Source: Pseudomonas fluorescens (GTDB taxonomy: Bacteria > Pseudomonadota > Gammaproteobacteria > Pseudomonadales > Pseudomonadaceae). From it: DNA of 64,000 bases. The position numbers were made by a program, and so were the translations under genes. A model generated the notes under the pieces. The model saw only the letters and a program-made list of their open reading frames with translations. It searched no databases and was not told the origin of the DNA. Below, piece by piece: positions 9,026-16,898 of the stretch. Every line of letters starts with the position of its first letter. Positions within the stretch are counted from its first letter, which is position 1. The DNA lies in NCBI RefSeq assembly GCF_002022275.1, contig NZ_MSDF01000021.1:70668-134667 (forward strand), given 5' to 3'.

Positions 9026-10120
9026 ATGGCACGACAGGAAATCAATATCGGTGCGGCACCCACTGGCGCGGGCGGCGACACCCCGCGCAGTGCCAGTATC
9101 AAGATCAATGCAATGACCCAGGAACTGTATGCCCGCCAGGCTCAATTGGGCTCGGCGGCAACCCGTGATGCAGTCGTAGACAGCGCGGACTTCACACCAG
9201 GTCGGATTCCAACCATGGGCCATGCCGGGTGGGGAGGCACGCCCATTCCCAAGAGCCCTACCGACGATGCCAATGAGTTGCCAAAAGTCAGCGGGCTGTT
9301 TGAGTTCGGTAATGGCGGGGTCAATTTGCCCAACCCTTATGTGCAGATTCTGCAGATCGCCAACTCAGGTGGGTACATCTGGCAAACCGCGAAGGCGATG
9401 CTGGACGAATCGATATTTATACGCGGTCGGCGCGCTGATGGCGCATGGACACCGTGGCGCAGTGATCTTAATTCGTCGTTGTTCGCGTTGGGCTACGGCC
9501 CCGGTGCGGTGCCTGGGGAGATGATGGGCGTCTCCTCCGCGCAGACGGCTTCGCCAAATAAAGCGAATACCGGGTTGTACAGTTATTACCGCCACCCGGA
9601 CGGCGTTCCTGGGTTTGGGGCTATCAGCGTGCTCTCCCAAGTGTGGGGGCATGATCCGCAGTGGCGGGCGCAGTTGTCGATGGCGGTATCGGCAGATGGT
9701 CTGCACTTTCGCCAGTTCAGCGTCAATCCGGGGGCTGCGGCACCTCAATGGCGCAGCGTTCTCCACAGTGGCAATGCGATTTCCGGGGTGTTGAACGCCG
9801 GTCCTTCCGGTGCGTTGCCGCTCAATTCGGGGCTTATCGAGCGTGGTGGAACCATTGAAAACTGGTATTTCCGCTTTGCCGGCGGTCTGCAAATCTGCCA
9901 GCAACGGTTTGTCGGTTACACCGCCGGGGTCACCCGCAATGTGGGGTGGTTGGCGGCGTTCGTCGATTCACCCGTGGCGGTTTTTCACAATGTGTACCCA
10001 TCGGTTGATTGGGACGTGACAGCCAGGTCCTACGGCGATATCAACGCCTATTACTTTCTATCCGACCGCACCCTGAACAACATAGTGACAGTGACCGCAA
10101 TCGGGAGGTGGCACGCATGA
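9026..10120 (+). CDS. Tail fibre protein, cassette C
   Basis: 364 residues, ATG after AAGGAGAG. It carries the same N-terminal anchor as fibres A and B. Its second section (GWGGTPIPKSPTDDANELP..FGNGGVNLPNPYV) closely follows fibre A, while the distal half is unlike both and ends in a short IGRWHA strand. It therefore looks like a mosaic of a shared shaft and a new tip. It is coupled to the following small gene by ATGA. A receptor-binding tail fibre is the likely role; the receptor cannot be read from the sequence. Confidence 0.85.
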   Translation: MARQEINIGAAPTGAGGDTPRSASIKINAMTQELYARQAQLGSAATRDAVVDSADFTPGRIPTMGHAGWGGTPIPKSPTDDANELPKVSGLFEFGNGGVNLPNPYVQILQIANSGGYIWQTAKAMLDESIFIRGRRADGAWTPWRSDLNSSLFALGYGPGAVPGEMMGVSSAQTASPNKANTGLYSYYRHPDGVPGFGAISVLSQVWGHDPQWRAQLSMAVSADGLHFRQFSVNPGAAAPQWRSVLHSGNAISGVLNAGPSGALPLNSGLIERGGTIENWYFRFAGGLQICQQRFVGYTAGVTRNVGWLAAFVDSPVAVFHNVYPSVDWDVTARSYGDINAYYFLSDRTLNNIVTVTAIGRWHA

Positions 10121-10470
10121 TTATCCATCACGTACCTTTCAGACCTATGGGTATCGCAACACCCACGACGGCTTTCGTGGAAGGTGAACGCCTGATTCTG
10201 AACAACGAGCGTATTGACCTCTCCCAGATCCCCGAGGGTATGACTTTGCCGATGTCCGCGATTGAGCACCCGCTGTTTGCAGGGCCGGTCAGTCGCCGAA
10301 ATGGCGAGATCGAGTTGACCTTGAAACTGGCCGTCAATGCCAATGCTCCAGACTACATGTGGCAAAACGGGCGGCTCCAGGTGTCGGCGGGGCCTGTGCC
10401 TTTCCCGGTCGAGCCGGTGGACACGTCTGCATACACCGTCAAACCCGCCGAGGAGGTCGATGATGTTTGA
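10117..10470 (+). CDS. Fibre-cassette small protein C1
   Basis: 117 residues. ATG overlaps the fibre C stop by four bases. It is a diverged member of the A1/B1 family: the N-terminus is changed to MIIHHVPFRPMG, but the DLSQIPEGMTLPMSAIEHPLF core and the IELTLKLAVN strand are kept. The N-terminal divergence goes together with the divergent tip of fibre C, which would fit a partner adapted to its own fibre. Function is inferred from position only. Confidence 0.78.
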   Translation: MIIHHVPFRPMGIATPTTAFVEGERLILNNERIDLSQIPEGMTLPMSAIEHPLFAGPVSRRNGEIELTLKLAVNANAPDYMWQNGRLQVSAGPVPFPVEPVDTSAYTVKPAEEVDDV

Positions 10471-10654
10471 TCTTTCGAAACTGGAAAGAACCCTGACGCC
10501 GCAAGATATTCAAGCGCAGGCAGATTCCCGGGAGGCGCTGGCTTATCTGCTTTCCACCGACTGGTACAGCCTTCGCTTCATCGAGGAAAACAAGCCTGTG
10601 CCTGAAGCCATATTGGCCGCGCGGGCTGTGGCGCGTAGCAAGGTGATCAGATGA
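10463..10654 (+). CDS. Fibre-cassette small protein C2 (DWY motif)
   Basis: 63 residues. ATG at 10463 is chosen because AGGAGG (10451-10456) is six bases upstream; an adjacent ATG at 10460 is too close. It is homologous to A2: DLSKLE near the start, then STDWYSLRFIEENKPVPEAI and an alanine/arginine tail. The DWY..E...P.P motif is that of phage tail-fibre assembly proteins. Its stop overlaps the endolysin start by four bases. Confidence 0.75.
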   Translation: MFDLSKLERTLTPQDIQAQADSREALAYLLSTDWYSLRFIEENKPVPEAILAARAVARSKVIR

Positions 10655-11202
10655 CCCTCGGCGAGCTTCAACAGGTTCTGCCCAACGCCCGCTCCCAAGC
10701 GGGCGTTTTTATTGCGGCGTTGAATACCGCCATGGCGAACCACCAGATAATGACCGCACGGCGCGTCGCCGCCTTCCTCTCTCAGGTCGGCCATGAGTCT
10801 GCCCAACTGCGTTACGTACGCGAACTGGGCAGTGACCAATACCTCAGCAAATACGACACCGGCCCCCTGGCCGCCCGCTTGGGCAACACCCCCGAAGCGG
10901 ACGGCGACGGCCAGAAGTATCGTGGGCGGGGGCTGATCCAGATCACTGGTCGACGCAACTACCTGGCCTGCAGTCAGGCGTTGTTTGGTGACGATCGCCT
11001 GTTGCAGCAACCGGAACTGCTCGAACAGCCGCAGTGGGCGTGTGAGTCCGCGGCGTGGTTTTGGCAGAGCAATGGCTTGAATGAGCTGGCGGACAAGGAC
11101 CAGTTCACGACGATCACCCGACGGATCAATGGTGGTCTCAATGGCCTGGATGACCGTTTGCAATTGTGGGCGCGGGCGAAGGCGGCGTTATGCGTTACCT
11201 GA
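10651..11202 (+). CDS. Endolysin, glycoside hydrolase family 19 (chitinase-like muramidase)
   Basis: 183 residues. GH19 endolysins cut the glycan strands of peptidoglycan at the end of the lytic cycle. Diagnostic stretches are FLSQVGHESAQLRYVRE with the likely catalytic Glu, YRGRGLIQITGRRNY, and the CESAAWFW and TRRINGGLNGLDDR segments. There is no signal peptide, so a holin or other release route is expected, but no holin gene is visible here; it may sit to the left of the window. It is coupled to C2 by ATGA and followed by the spanins, which form the usual lysis cassette. Confidence 0.92.
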   Translation: MTLGELQQVLPNARSQAGVFIAALNTAMANHQIMTARRVAAFLSQVGHESAQLRYVRELGSDQYLSKYDTGPLAARLGNTPEADGDGQKYRGRGLIQITGRRNYLACSQALFGDDRLLQQPELLEQPQWACESAAWFWQSNGLNELADKDQFTTITRRINGGLNGLDDRLQLWARAKAALCVT

Positions 11203-11690
11203 CGGGGTGTCGCTGGGTCGGTGTTTGCCTGCTGATGGCGGTTGTGTGGCAGGTGCAGGCCTGGCGTTATGGCGCGCAACTTGAGCGGCAATCGGCTGAG
11301 CAAGCCCAGGCGCTCAGTCAGCAAAGCGCTTTTGCCTTGCATCAGCAGCAATTGGAGCAAAACAAACGGCTGGCGTTGGAGCAGCAGCTCGATGCCAGCG
11401 ACCGGCAACATACTCAGGAGTTGAACGATGCCCAGCTTCATCAGGCTACTCTGCGCGACCGCCTGGCCACTGCTGATGTGCGGCTGTCAGTCCTTCTCGA
11501 CGCCACCGACCCCGCCAGCGGTTGTGCAGTGCCAACCTCCACCACCGCCGGCGGCGTGGTTCATGCAGCCGCACGCGCCCGACTTGACCCGGCGCATGCT
11601 CAACGAATTATCGGCATCACCGACGACGGTGATAACGCCCTGATTGCGTTGCGTGCCTGCCAGGCTTACGTGCACGCCGTCGCCCATTAG
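11190..11690 (+). CDS. Rz-like inner-membrane spanin (i-spanin)
   Basis: 166 residues. ATG at 11190, 13 bases inside the endolysin gene. A single N-terminal transmembrane helix (about 8-25, WVGVCLLMAVVWQV) is followed by a long Gln/Ala/Leu-rich periplasmic coiled coil (about 30-100), the standard Rz layout. With Rz1 it would bridge inner and outer membranes and fuse them in the last lysis step. The 3' half encodes Rz1 in the +1 frame. Confidence 0.85.
   Translation: MRYLTGCRWVGVCLLMAVVWQVQAWRYGAQLERQSAEQAQALSQQSAFALHQQQLEQNKRLALEQQLDASDRQHTQELNDAQLHQATLRDRLATADVRLSVLLDATDPASGCAVPTSTTAGGVVHAAARARLDPAHAQRIIGITDDGDNALIALRACQAYVHAVAH
11428..11643 (+). CDS. Rz1-like outer-membrane lipoprotein spanin, nested in Rz
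   Basis: 71 residues, read in the +1 frame entirely inside Rz. It has its own AGGAG at 11416-11420, seven bases before the ATG. The N-terminus is a lipoprotein signal (hydrophobic WPLLMCGC; probable lipidated Cys at residue 20), followed by a short proline-rich mature part (STPPTPP, PPPPPAAW), as in lambda Rz1. Nested Rz1 genes are well known in lambdoid phages. The arrangement, own ribosome site and lipobox together make chance unlikely. Confidence 0.82.
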   Translation: MPSFIRLLCATAWPLLMCGCQSFSTPPTPPAVVQCQPPPPPAAWFMQPHAPDLTRRMLNELSASPTTVITP

Positions 11691-11771
11691 CGTCTTGCAT
11701 CAGTCTGTCGCTTGCGTGTGCAATCTGCTCCTGTAGGGTAGGCGAACCCCCGCCCATTCCTGGAGACGACC

Positions 11772-12272
11772 GTGAAGGAAATCACTCAACTGGCTGCTGA
11801 ACTGGGTCGCCGTTTGCAGGTGCTCAATGCCCATGTCACCACTGCCGAATCCTGTACCGGTGGCGGTATCGCAGAAGCCATCACGCGGATTCCGGGGAGT
11901 TCGGCCTGGTTTGAGGCTGGGTATGTGACCTATTCCAATCGACAGAAGACCCGGCAGTTGGGCGTGCCCGAAGCGTTGTTCCCCAAAGTCGGCGCGGTCA
12001 GCCAGGAAGTGGTGGAAGCCATGGTGCGCGGCGCACAGGAAAAAAGCCTGTCGCGTTTTGCCGTGGCGGTCAGCGGAATAGCCGGGCCGGACGGTGGTTC
12101 GCCGGACAAGCCGGTGGGCACCGTATGGCTTGCGTTTGGCGTGGGCGACGAGGTCACAGCCGAGCGGGCGCACTTCCCCGGCAACCGCGACGAGGTCCGC
12201 CGACAAACGGTAAAGGCCGCGTTAGAGGGCTTGTTGCGACGAGCTGCAGCAGAAATCGAAAATCAGGGGTAG
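11772..12272 (+). CDS. pncC: CinA-family nicotinamide-nucleotide amidohydrolase (PncC)
   Basis: 166 residues, the length of stand-alone CinA C-terminal domain proteins. The family deamidates nicotinamide mononucleotide to nicotinic acid mononucleotide for NAD recycling. Family signatures are TAESCTGGGIAEAIT, the FEAGYVTYSN segment, GAVS.EVVEAM and AVSGIAGPDGG. The start is GTG at 11772 after TGGAGA. It is the fixed upstream neighbour of recA in pseudomonads and marks the right boundary of the phage island. Confidence 0.93.
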   Translation: MKEITQLAAELGRRLQVLNAHVTTAESCTGGGIAEAITRIPGSSAWFEAGYVTYSNRQKTRQLGVPEALFPKVGAVSQEVVEAMVRGAQEKSLSRFAVAVSGIAGPDGGSPDKPVGTVWLAFGVGDEVTAERAHFPGNRDEVRRQTVKAALEGLLRRAAAEIENQG

Positions 12273-12286
12273 GCGATCCCGGATCT

Positions 12287-12314
12287 TTGTGGAACAATAC
12301 TGTCTACTTATACA
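12287..12314 (+). promoter_or_regulatory. recA promoter
   Basis: TTGTGG (12287-12292), 16-base spacer, TATACA (12309-12314). The -10 element lies within the LexA box, so bound LexA would block RNA polymerase. The start of transcription would fall about 35 bases before the recA ATG. Confidence 0.65.
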
Positions 12315-12315
12315 G
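12300..12315 (+). promoter_or_regulatory. LexA (SOS) box of recA
   Basis: CTGT-N8-ACAG with the sequence CTGTCTACTTATACAG, a full match to the gamma-proteobacterial LexA consensus. It is placed over the -10 region of recA, 41 bases upstream of the ATG. Confidence 0.92.
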
Positions 12316-12355
12316 GTGTTGGCCGTCAGGCCTTATTGATTACGTGAGGACTTCA

Positions 12356-13414
12356 ATGGACGAGAACAAGAAGAAAGCCTTGGCTGCGGCCCTGGGTCAG
12401 ATCGAACGTCAATTCGGCAAGGGTGCCGTAATGCGTATGGGCGATCACGACCGTCAGGCGATCCCGGCTATTTCTACTGGCTCTCTGGGTCTGGACATCG
12501 CGCTCGGCATTGGCGGCTTGCCAAAAGGCCGTATCGTTGAAATCTACGGTCCTGAATCTTCTGGTAAAACCACGCTGACCCTGTCGGTGATTGCCCAGGC
12601 CCAAAAAATGGGCGCCACCTGTGCGTTCGTCGATGCCGAGCACGCCCTGGACCCTGAGTACGCCGGCAAGCTGGGCGTCAACGTTGACGACCTGCTGGTT
12701 TCCCAGCCGGACACCGGTGAGCAAGCCCTGGAAATCACCGACATGCTGGTGCGCTCCAACGCCATCGACGTGATCGTGGTCGACTCCGTGGCAGCCTTGG
12801 TACCGAAGGCTGAAATCGAAGGCGAAATGGGTGACATGCACGTGGGCTTGCAAGCCCGTCTGATGTCCCAGGCGCTGCGTAAAATCACCGGTAACATCAA
12901 GAACGCCAACTGCCTGGTGATCTTCATCAACCAGATCCGTATGAAGATCGGCGTGATGTTCGGCAGCCCGGAAACCACCACCGGTGGTAACGCGTTGAAG
13001 TTCTATGCGTCGGTTCGTCTGGATATCCGCCGTACTGGCGCGGTGAAGGAAGGTGACGAGGTTGTCGGTAGCGAAACTCGCGTTAAAGTCGTGAAGAACA
13101 AGGTGGCCCCGCCATTCCGTCAGGCTGAGTTCCAGATTCTCTACGGTAAAGGTATCTACCTGAACGGCGAGATGATCGACCTGGGCGTGCTGCACGGTTT
13201 CGTCGAGAAGTCCGGTGCCTGGTATGCCTACAACGGCAGCAAGATCGGCCAGGGCAAGGCGAACTCGGCCAAGTTCCTGCAAGACAATCCGGACATCGCT
13301 GCCACGCTTGAAAAGCAGATTCGTGACAAGCTGCTGACCGCAGCGCCAGACGTGAAAGCTGCCGCCAACCGCGAGCCGGTTGAAGAAGTGGAAGAAGTCG
13401 ACACTGACGTCTGA
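12356..13414 (+). CDS. recA: Recombinase RecA
   Basis: 352 residues. RecA forms filaments on single-stranded DNA, drives strand exchange and triggers LexA self-cleavage. The Walker A motif GPESSGKT is at about 65-72. The conserved NQIRMKIGVMFG (L2 region) and VGSETRVKVVKNKVAPPF segments are present, and the acidic C-terminal tail is EEVEEVDTDV. The start MDENKKKALAAAL fits the family; an in-frame upstream extension into pncC is rejected because promoter and LexA box lie in it. recX follows after eight bases. Confidence 0.99.
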   Translation: MDENKKKALAAALGQIERQFGKGAVMRMGDHDRQAIPAISTGSLGLDIALGIGGLPKGRIVEIYGPESSGKTTLTLSVIAQAQKMGATCAFVDAEHALDPEYAGKLGVNVDDLLVSQPDTGEQALEITDMLVRSNAIDVIVVDSVAALVPKAEIEGEMGDMHVGLQARLMSQALRKITGNIKNANCLVIFINQIRMKIGVMFGSPETTTGGNALKFYASVRLDIRRTGAVKEGDEVVGSETRVKVVKNKVAPPFRQAEFQILYGKGIYLNGEMIDLGVLHGFVEKSGAWYAYNGSKIGQGKANSAKFLQDNPDIAATLEKQIRDKLLTAAPDVKAAANREPVEEVEEVDTDV

Positions 13415-13422
13415 AGCAAACG

Positions 13423-13890
13423 ATGACTGTTGTACTGGATACACTCGTCGCCGTTCGGCGCACTGCGATGGACCTGCTCGCTCGTCGCGAGCATGGTCGA
13501 GTCGAGCTGACGCGTAAACTGCGTCAGCGCGGTGCGGAACCCGAAATGATCGAAACAGCCCTCGACCGTTTGACGGAAGAGGGGCTGCTTTCGGAAGCTC
13601 GTTACCTCGAAAGTTTTGTCTCCTACCGAGCCCGTTCCGGCTACGGCCCAGCGCGAATTCGCGAAGAGCTGAGCCAGCGTGGCTTGCAACGCACTGACAT
13701 CGACCTCGCCCTGCGTGAGTGCGGTATCAGTTGGTCTTCGCAGCTGGAAGACACCTGGCGCCGCAAGTTTTCCGGCCATCTGCCGATTGATGCCAGGGAG
13801 CGGGCGAAGCAGGGGCGGTTCTTGAGCTATCGCGGGTTTTCGATGGAGATGATCAGCCGCCTGTTGAGTGGCCGCGATCTGGACGACTGA
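13423..13890 (+). CDS. recX: Regulatory protein RecX
   Basis: 155 residues. RecX binds RecA filaments and limits their growth and activity. The three-helix repeats are visible: RREHGRVELTRKLRQRGAE, LSEARYLESFVSYRARSGYGPARIREEL and LSYRGFSMEMISRLL. Its ATG is eight bases after the recA stop, so the two are co-transcribed and share SOS control. A strong terminator follows directly. Confidence 0.97.
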   Translation: MTVVLDTLVAVRRTAMDLLARREHGRVELTRKLRQRGAEPEMIETALDRLTEEGLLSEARYLESFVSYRARSGYGPARIREELSQRGLQRTDIDLALRECGISWSSQLEDTWRRKFSGHLPIDARERAKQGRFLSYRGFSMEMISRLLSGRDLDD

Positions 13891-13905
13891 GCGAACCCAA
13901 AAACA

Positions 13906-13940
13906 AAAGGCCCACTATGAAAATAGTGGGCCTTTTTTTT
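13906..13940 (+). terminator. Terminator of recA-recX
   Basis: AAGGCCCACTAT-GAAA-ATAGTGGGCCTT followed by a run of T. The symmetrical A- and T-rich flanks let it also act on the converging gene at 13954. Confidence 0.93.
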
Positions 13941-13953
13941 GCCTTCAAAAAAC

Positions 13954-15066
13954 TCAGGCCGGCTCGGGTGCAACTCGCTGCTGGGCCTTGCCCTGAGCCT
14001 GTGCCCAGTTCTCCGGCAAGTTGATGTAATCCACCAATTCCCGCAACCGGCCTTGGTCCCGCCCGTTGAAGTTGAACACCAGCCGCGTCAAATGGCTGAA
14101 CCTCGGCTCGTCATGCTCTTCGCCCGTGTAGTTGCGCTGCTGAAACTCTCCACTCACGCGCAAGCTGGCGAATTCGGCCTGTAAATGAGCCAGTGCGTGT
14201 TCACTGAGCGGGTGGTTCATGCGCACCACAAACTCACGTTTCAACCAGCGGGTTGAGTGGAAGTTGGCATAGAAACGGTTGATTTCATCCACCGCCTCTT
14301 CAGCGCTGTACACCAGCCGCACCAGCTTGAGGTCGGTAGGCAGGATGTAGCGGTTGGCTTCCAGTTGGCTGCGGATAAAGTCCAGCGCGCCTTGCCAGAA
14401 ACCGCCGCCTGGCGCGTCCAGCAATACCACCGGCACCAGCGGGCTTTTGCCGGTCTGGATCAGCGTCAATACTTCCAGCGCTTCATCCAGGGTGCCGAAA
14501 CCGCCCGGGCACAGCACCAGTGCGTCGGCTTCTTTGACGAAGAACAGCTTGCGGGTGAAGAAGAAGTGGAAGGACAGCAGGTTCTCGGTGCCATCGATGG
14601 TCGGGTTCGCGTGCTGTTCAAACGGCAGGGTGATGTTGAACCCCAGGCTGTGCTCCAGGCCTGCGCCCTCATGCGCTGCCGCCATGATGCCGCCGCCACC
14701 GCCGGTGATCACCATCAGGTCGGACTTTGCCAGAACCGCGCCGACTTCACGGGCCAGGGCGTACAGCGGGCTTTCGACCGGCGTGCGTGCCGAGCCGAAG
14801 ACGGTCACCTTGCGTCGGCCCTTGAACTGTTCAAGAACGCGGAAGGCGTTATCCAGTTCGCGAATCGCCTGCAGGGTGATTTTAGCGTTCCAGCGGTTGC
14901 GGTCGTCCTGGGCCATGCGCAGGACAGTGAGGATCATGTCGCGATAAAGGGGGATATTCGGGCTGTTGGGGGCGATCAGCTGGAGTTGTGCGTCGACCTG
15001 CTGCGTGAGGTCAGTCCCGTTTTGTTCAAAATGACGAAGCAGTTGGTCATTCGATTCGTAAGGCAT
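13954..15066 (-). CDS. LOG-family protein (nucleotide 5'-monophosphate nucleosidase type)
   Basis: 370 residues. The LOG/lysine-decarboxylase-like fold is shown by VTVFGSART, MVITGGGGGIMAAAHEGA and the signature PGGFGTLDEALEVLT. Family members release the base from nucleoside monophosphates (LOG cytokinin-activating enzymes; PpnN in E. coli). Additional N-terminal (1-85) and C-terminal (about 285-370) regions make it longer than simple LOG enzymes and shorter than E. coli PpnN. Substrate is not deducible. It converges on recX across a shared terminator. Confidence 0.85.
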   Translation of the reverse strand: MPYESNDQLLRHFEQNGTDLTQQVDAQLQLIAPNSPNIPLYRDMILTVLRMAQDDRNRWNAKITLQAIRELDNAFRVLEQFKGRRKVTVFGSARTPVESPLYALAREVGAVLAKSDLMVITGGGGGIMAAAHEGAGLEHSLGFNITLPFEQHANPTIDGTENLLSFHFFFTRKLFFVKEADALVLCPGGFGTLDEALEVLTLIQTGKSPLVPVVLLDAPGGGFWQGALDFIRSQLEANRYILPTDLKLVRLVYSAEEAVDEINRFYANFHSTRWLKREFVVRMNHPLSEHALAHLQAEFASLRVSGEFQQRNYTGEEHDEPRFSHLTRLVFNFNGRDQGRLRELVDYINLPENWAQAQGKAQQRVAPEPA

Positions 15067-15446
15067 TCAACTTCTCCTTCTTCACAGAGACTGGGCCGTC
15101 GGCGAGAGATTCGTCCGGGGCCGCGACACTGCATGTGTCGCTGCATGCCCGAAGGCAATGCACGGTGCTCGCCAGGCGGCAAAGCGGGCTCTGTATGTTC
15201 CTTGTGATTTGGAAACCTTTGCACTGCAAGTCGCAGGAGGGCAAGCCTCTTTTGCCCTGAAAATGTTACAGAACAGCGTGGGAAACGCGGTAGATGGACT
15301 GCAGGGATGACTTGATCATGAGCCGAAAAACCGATGGCTGGCAACCGGTTATTGATCACACATGACGTAGTTTGGTTTTTGGCAGGCAGAAGCTGCGGGG
15401 GAATGCGCGCGCCGCTGGACAGCCGCGCGCGAAGGGCGAGCGGGTG
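15067..15446. other. 380-base stretch without a supported gene
   Basis: No open frame here looks coding. It contains a perfect inverted repeat AGGGCAA..TTGCCCT (15238-15258) without a T-run, a self-complementary GCGCGCG..CGCGCG pair near 15400-15430 just after the stop of the leftward gene, and presumably the promoter of the LOG gene. No transposon ends or REP sequence were seen. Confidence 0.5.
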
Positions 15447-15887
15447 TTACTTTTTCTTTTTCGCAGCCGCCGGGGCCGGGCAATCCGCTTCCACGAACTT
15501 GACCGACGCCACGGGGCGGTTGGTCTTGTTCTCGGTGATGTCGTAGCGCATCACCGCGCCTTTGGCCATCAACTCGCGGTAACCCTTGTTCAGGCACACG
15601 CTTTGGCCCAGTTGGAAATACACGGCCTTGGGGTTGGCACGCATCTGTTCTGCACGATCCGGCTGCACGCTGAGGTGATCGATCAGTTGCATGCCTTCAA
15701 CGGTGTAGGCCACTTCCAGGGTTTTTTCATCGATTTCCCGGGGCAGGTCCTTGTTGCTTTCAGCCGCGACGCTTTGCAGTTTGCGGTTCATTTGGGCCTC
15801 CAGCAGCGAGGCTGCCTGGGCGCCCATGGGCAAGACCAGCGCAAATGCGACGGATGGGACGACAAGGCGCAGCATGGAACGCAGCAT
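15447..15887 (-). CDS. Secreted PA3611-family protein (quorum-sensing-regulated virulence factor family)
   Basis: 146 residues. A Sec signal peptide is visible (about 1-25, LVVPSVAFALVLPMGAQA followed by AS). The mature part has two Cys (in QSVCLNKGY and VEADCPAP) that could form a disulphide, and the end is a lysine run. Its position near recA/recX and erdR matches PA3611 of P. aeruginosa, a small periplasmic or secreted protein described as quorum-regulated. The molecular role is unknown. Confidence 0.7.
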   Translation of the reverse strand: MLRSMLRLVVPSVAFALVLPMGAQAASLLEAQMNRKLQSVAAESNKDLPREIDEKTLEVAYTVEGMQLIDHLSVQPDRAEQMRANPKAVYFQLGQSVCLNKGYRELMAKGAVMRYDITENKTNRPVASVKFVEADCPAPAAAKKKK

Positions 15888-16066
15888 GAAACTCTCCTGA
15901 TTCGGTTACTGGTGCATAGACCAGCCACTGCGCTGTGCGTTCAGTGGCGCGCAATTATAGGTGACCCATCGCCACTACAGCCAGGCGTATCGCTGGTAAA
16001 CTGCGGCCACTTAAGCCTGCTTCGAGTTTCCCTTGTGTCGATTGACCCCTGCTCACGGTGCACCCG

Positions 16067-16786
16067 ATGAGCCACGCCGTCTCCCGTTTGCGCACCCAGC
16101 GCCTGGCCCGGGCCGTGCGACCTTTCCTCAACCGTGGTTCGCGCGCCGAGCGCTGCCCCGGCTGCCGGGTGATTCCCGAGTATTGCCTGTGCGCCTGGCG
16201 TCCGAAGGTGCCGGCACGCTCTGCCATGTGCCTGTTGATGCACGACGTCGAGCCGATGAAACCCAGTAACACCGGCTGGCTGATCGCCGACGTAATCGCC
16301 GACACCACCGCGTTTGCCTGGTCGCGTACTGAAGTCGACCCCGATTTGCTCACCTTGCTGGCCGACCCGCAGTGGCAGCCATACATTGTGTTCCCCGGTG
16401 AATTCGTCGCCCCGGAGCGTGTTGTCAGCGAAGTGAACGTGGAGGAGGGCAAGCGTCCGCTGTTTATTCTGCTGGATGGCACCTGGAGCGAAGCGCGCAA
16501 GATGTTTCGCAAAAGCCCGTATCTGGAACATTTACCGGTGCTGAGCCTGGCGCCTGAACAGCTGTCGCGTTACAAGTTGCGGCGTTCCAAGCGGGATGAC
16601 CATTTTTGCACGGCCGAAGTCGCCGCGCTGTGTCTGGAGTTGGCTGAAGATCAGGCCGGCGCCGAAGTGCTCGACGCTTACCTCGACGTATTCAGCACGC
16701 ATTACCTGGCCGCCAAGTTTCAGATGCCACTGGACCTGACCGATGACGTCCATACGCGTCTCGCACCTTATATACCGGTGGTATAG
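16067..16786 (+). CDS. tapT: tRNA-uridine aminocarboxypropyltransferase (DTW domain), TapT
   Basis: 239 residues. E. coli TapT (YfiP) adds the 3-amino-3-carboxypropyl group from S-adenosylmethionine to uridine 47 of tRNA. Visible features: CPGC..YCLC zinc site (about 32-45), LLMHDVEPMKPSNTG, and LDGTWSEARKMFRKSPYL, which carries the DTW signature; these match the E. coli protein closely. ATG at 16067 is preferred to an in-frame GTG nine bases upstream. It is a single gene with no close operon partner. Confidence 0.9.
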   Translation: MSHAVSRLRTQRLARAVRPFLNRGSRAERCPGCRVIPEYCLCAWRPKVPARSAMCLLMHDVEPMKPSNTGWLIADVIADTTAFAWSRTEVDPDLLTLLADPQWQPYIVFPGEFVAPERVVSEVNVEEGKRPLFILLDGTWSEARKMFRKSPYLEHLPVLSLAPEQLSRYKLRRSKRDDHFCTAEVAALCLELAEDQAGAEVLDAYLDVFSTHYLAAKFQMPLDLTDDVHTRLAPYIPVV

Positions 16787-16898
16787 CCAGACGACGTTTG
16801 CATGATGGCACCGTAACCGCACAACCCGCTAAAATGCCAACGGGCGTAGTGCTTGACTCCCTCCCCGGGGCGCCCATAAAAACAGGATCATTTAATCA

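Noticed and set aside
11691..11771. Phage attachment site at the right end of the island
   Set aside because: No direct repeat, tRNA end or integrase is visible; the partner site would lie outside the window.
12125..12355. In-frame upstream extension of recA
   Set aside because: It overlaps pncC and contains the recA promoter and LexA box; RecA starts at MDENKKK.
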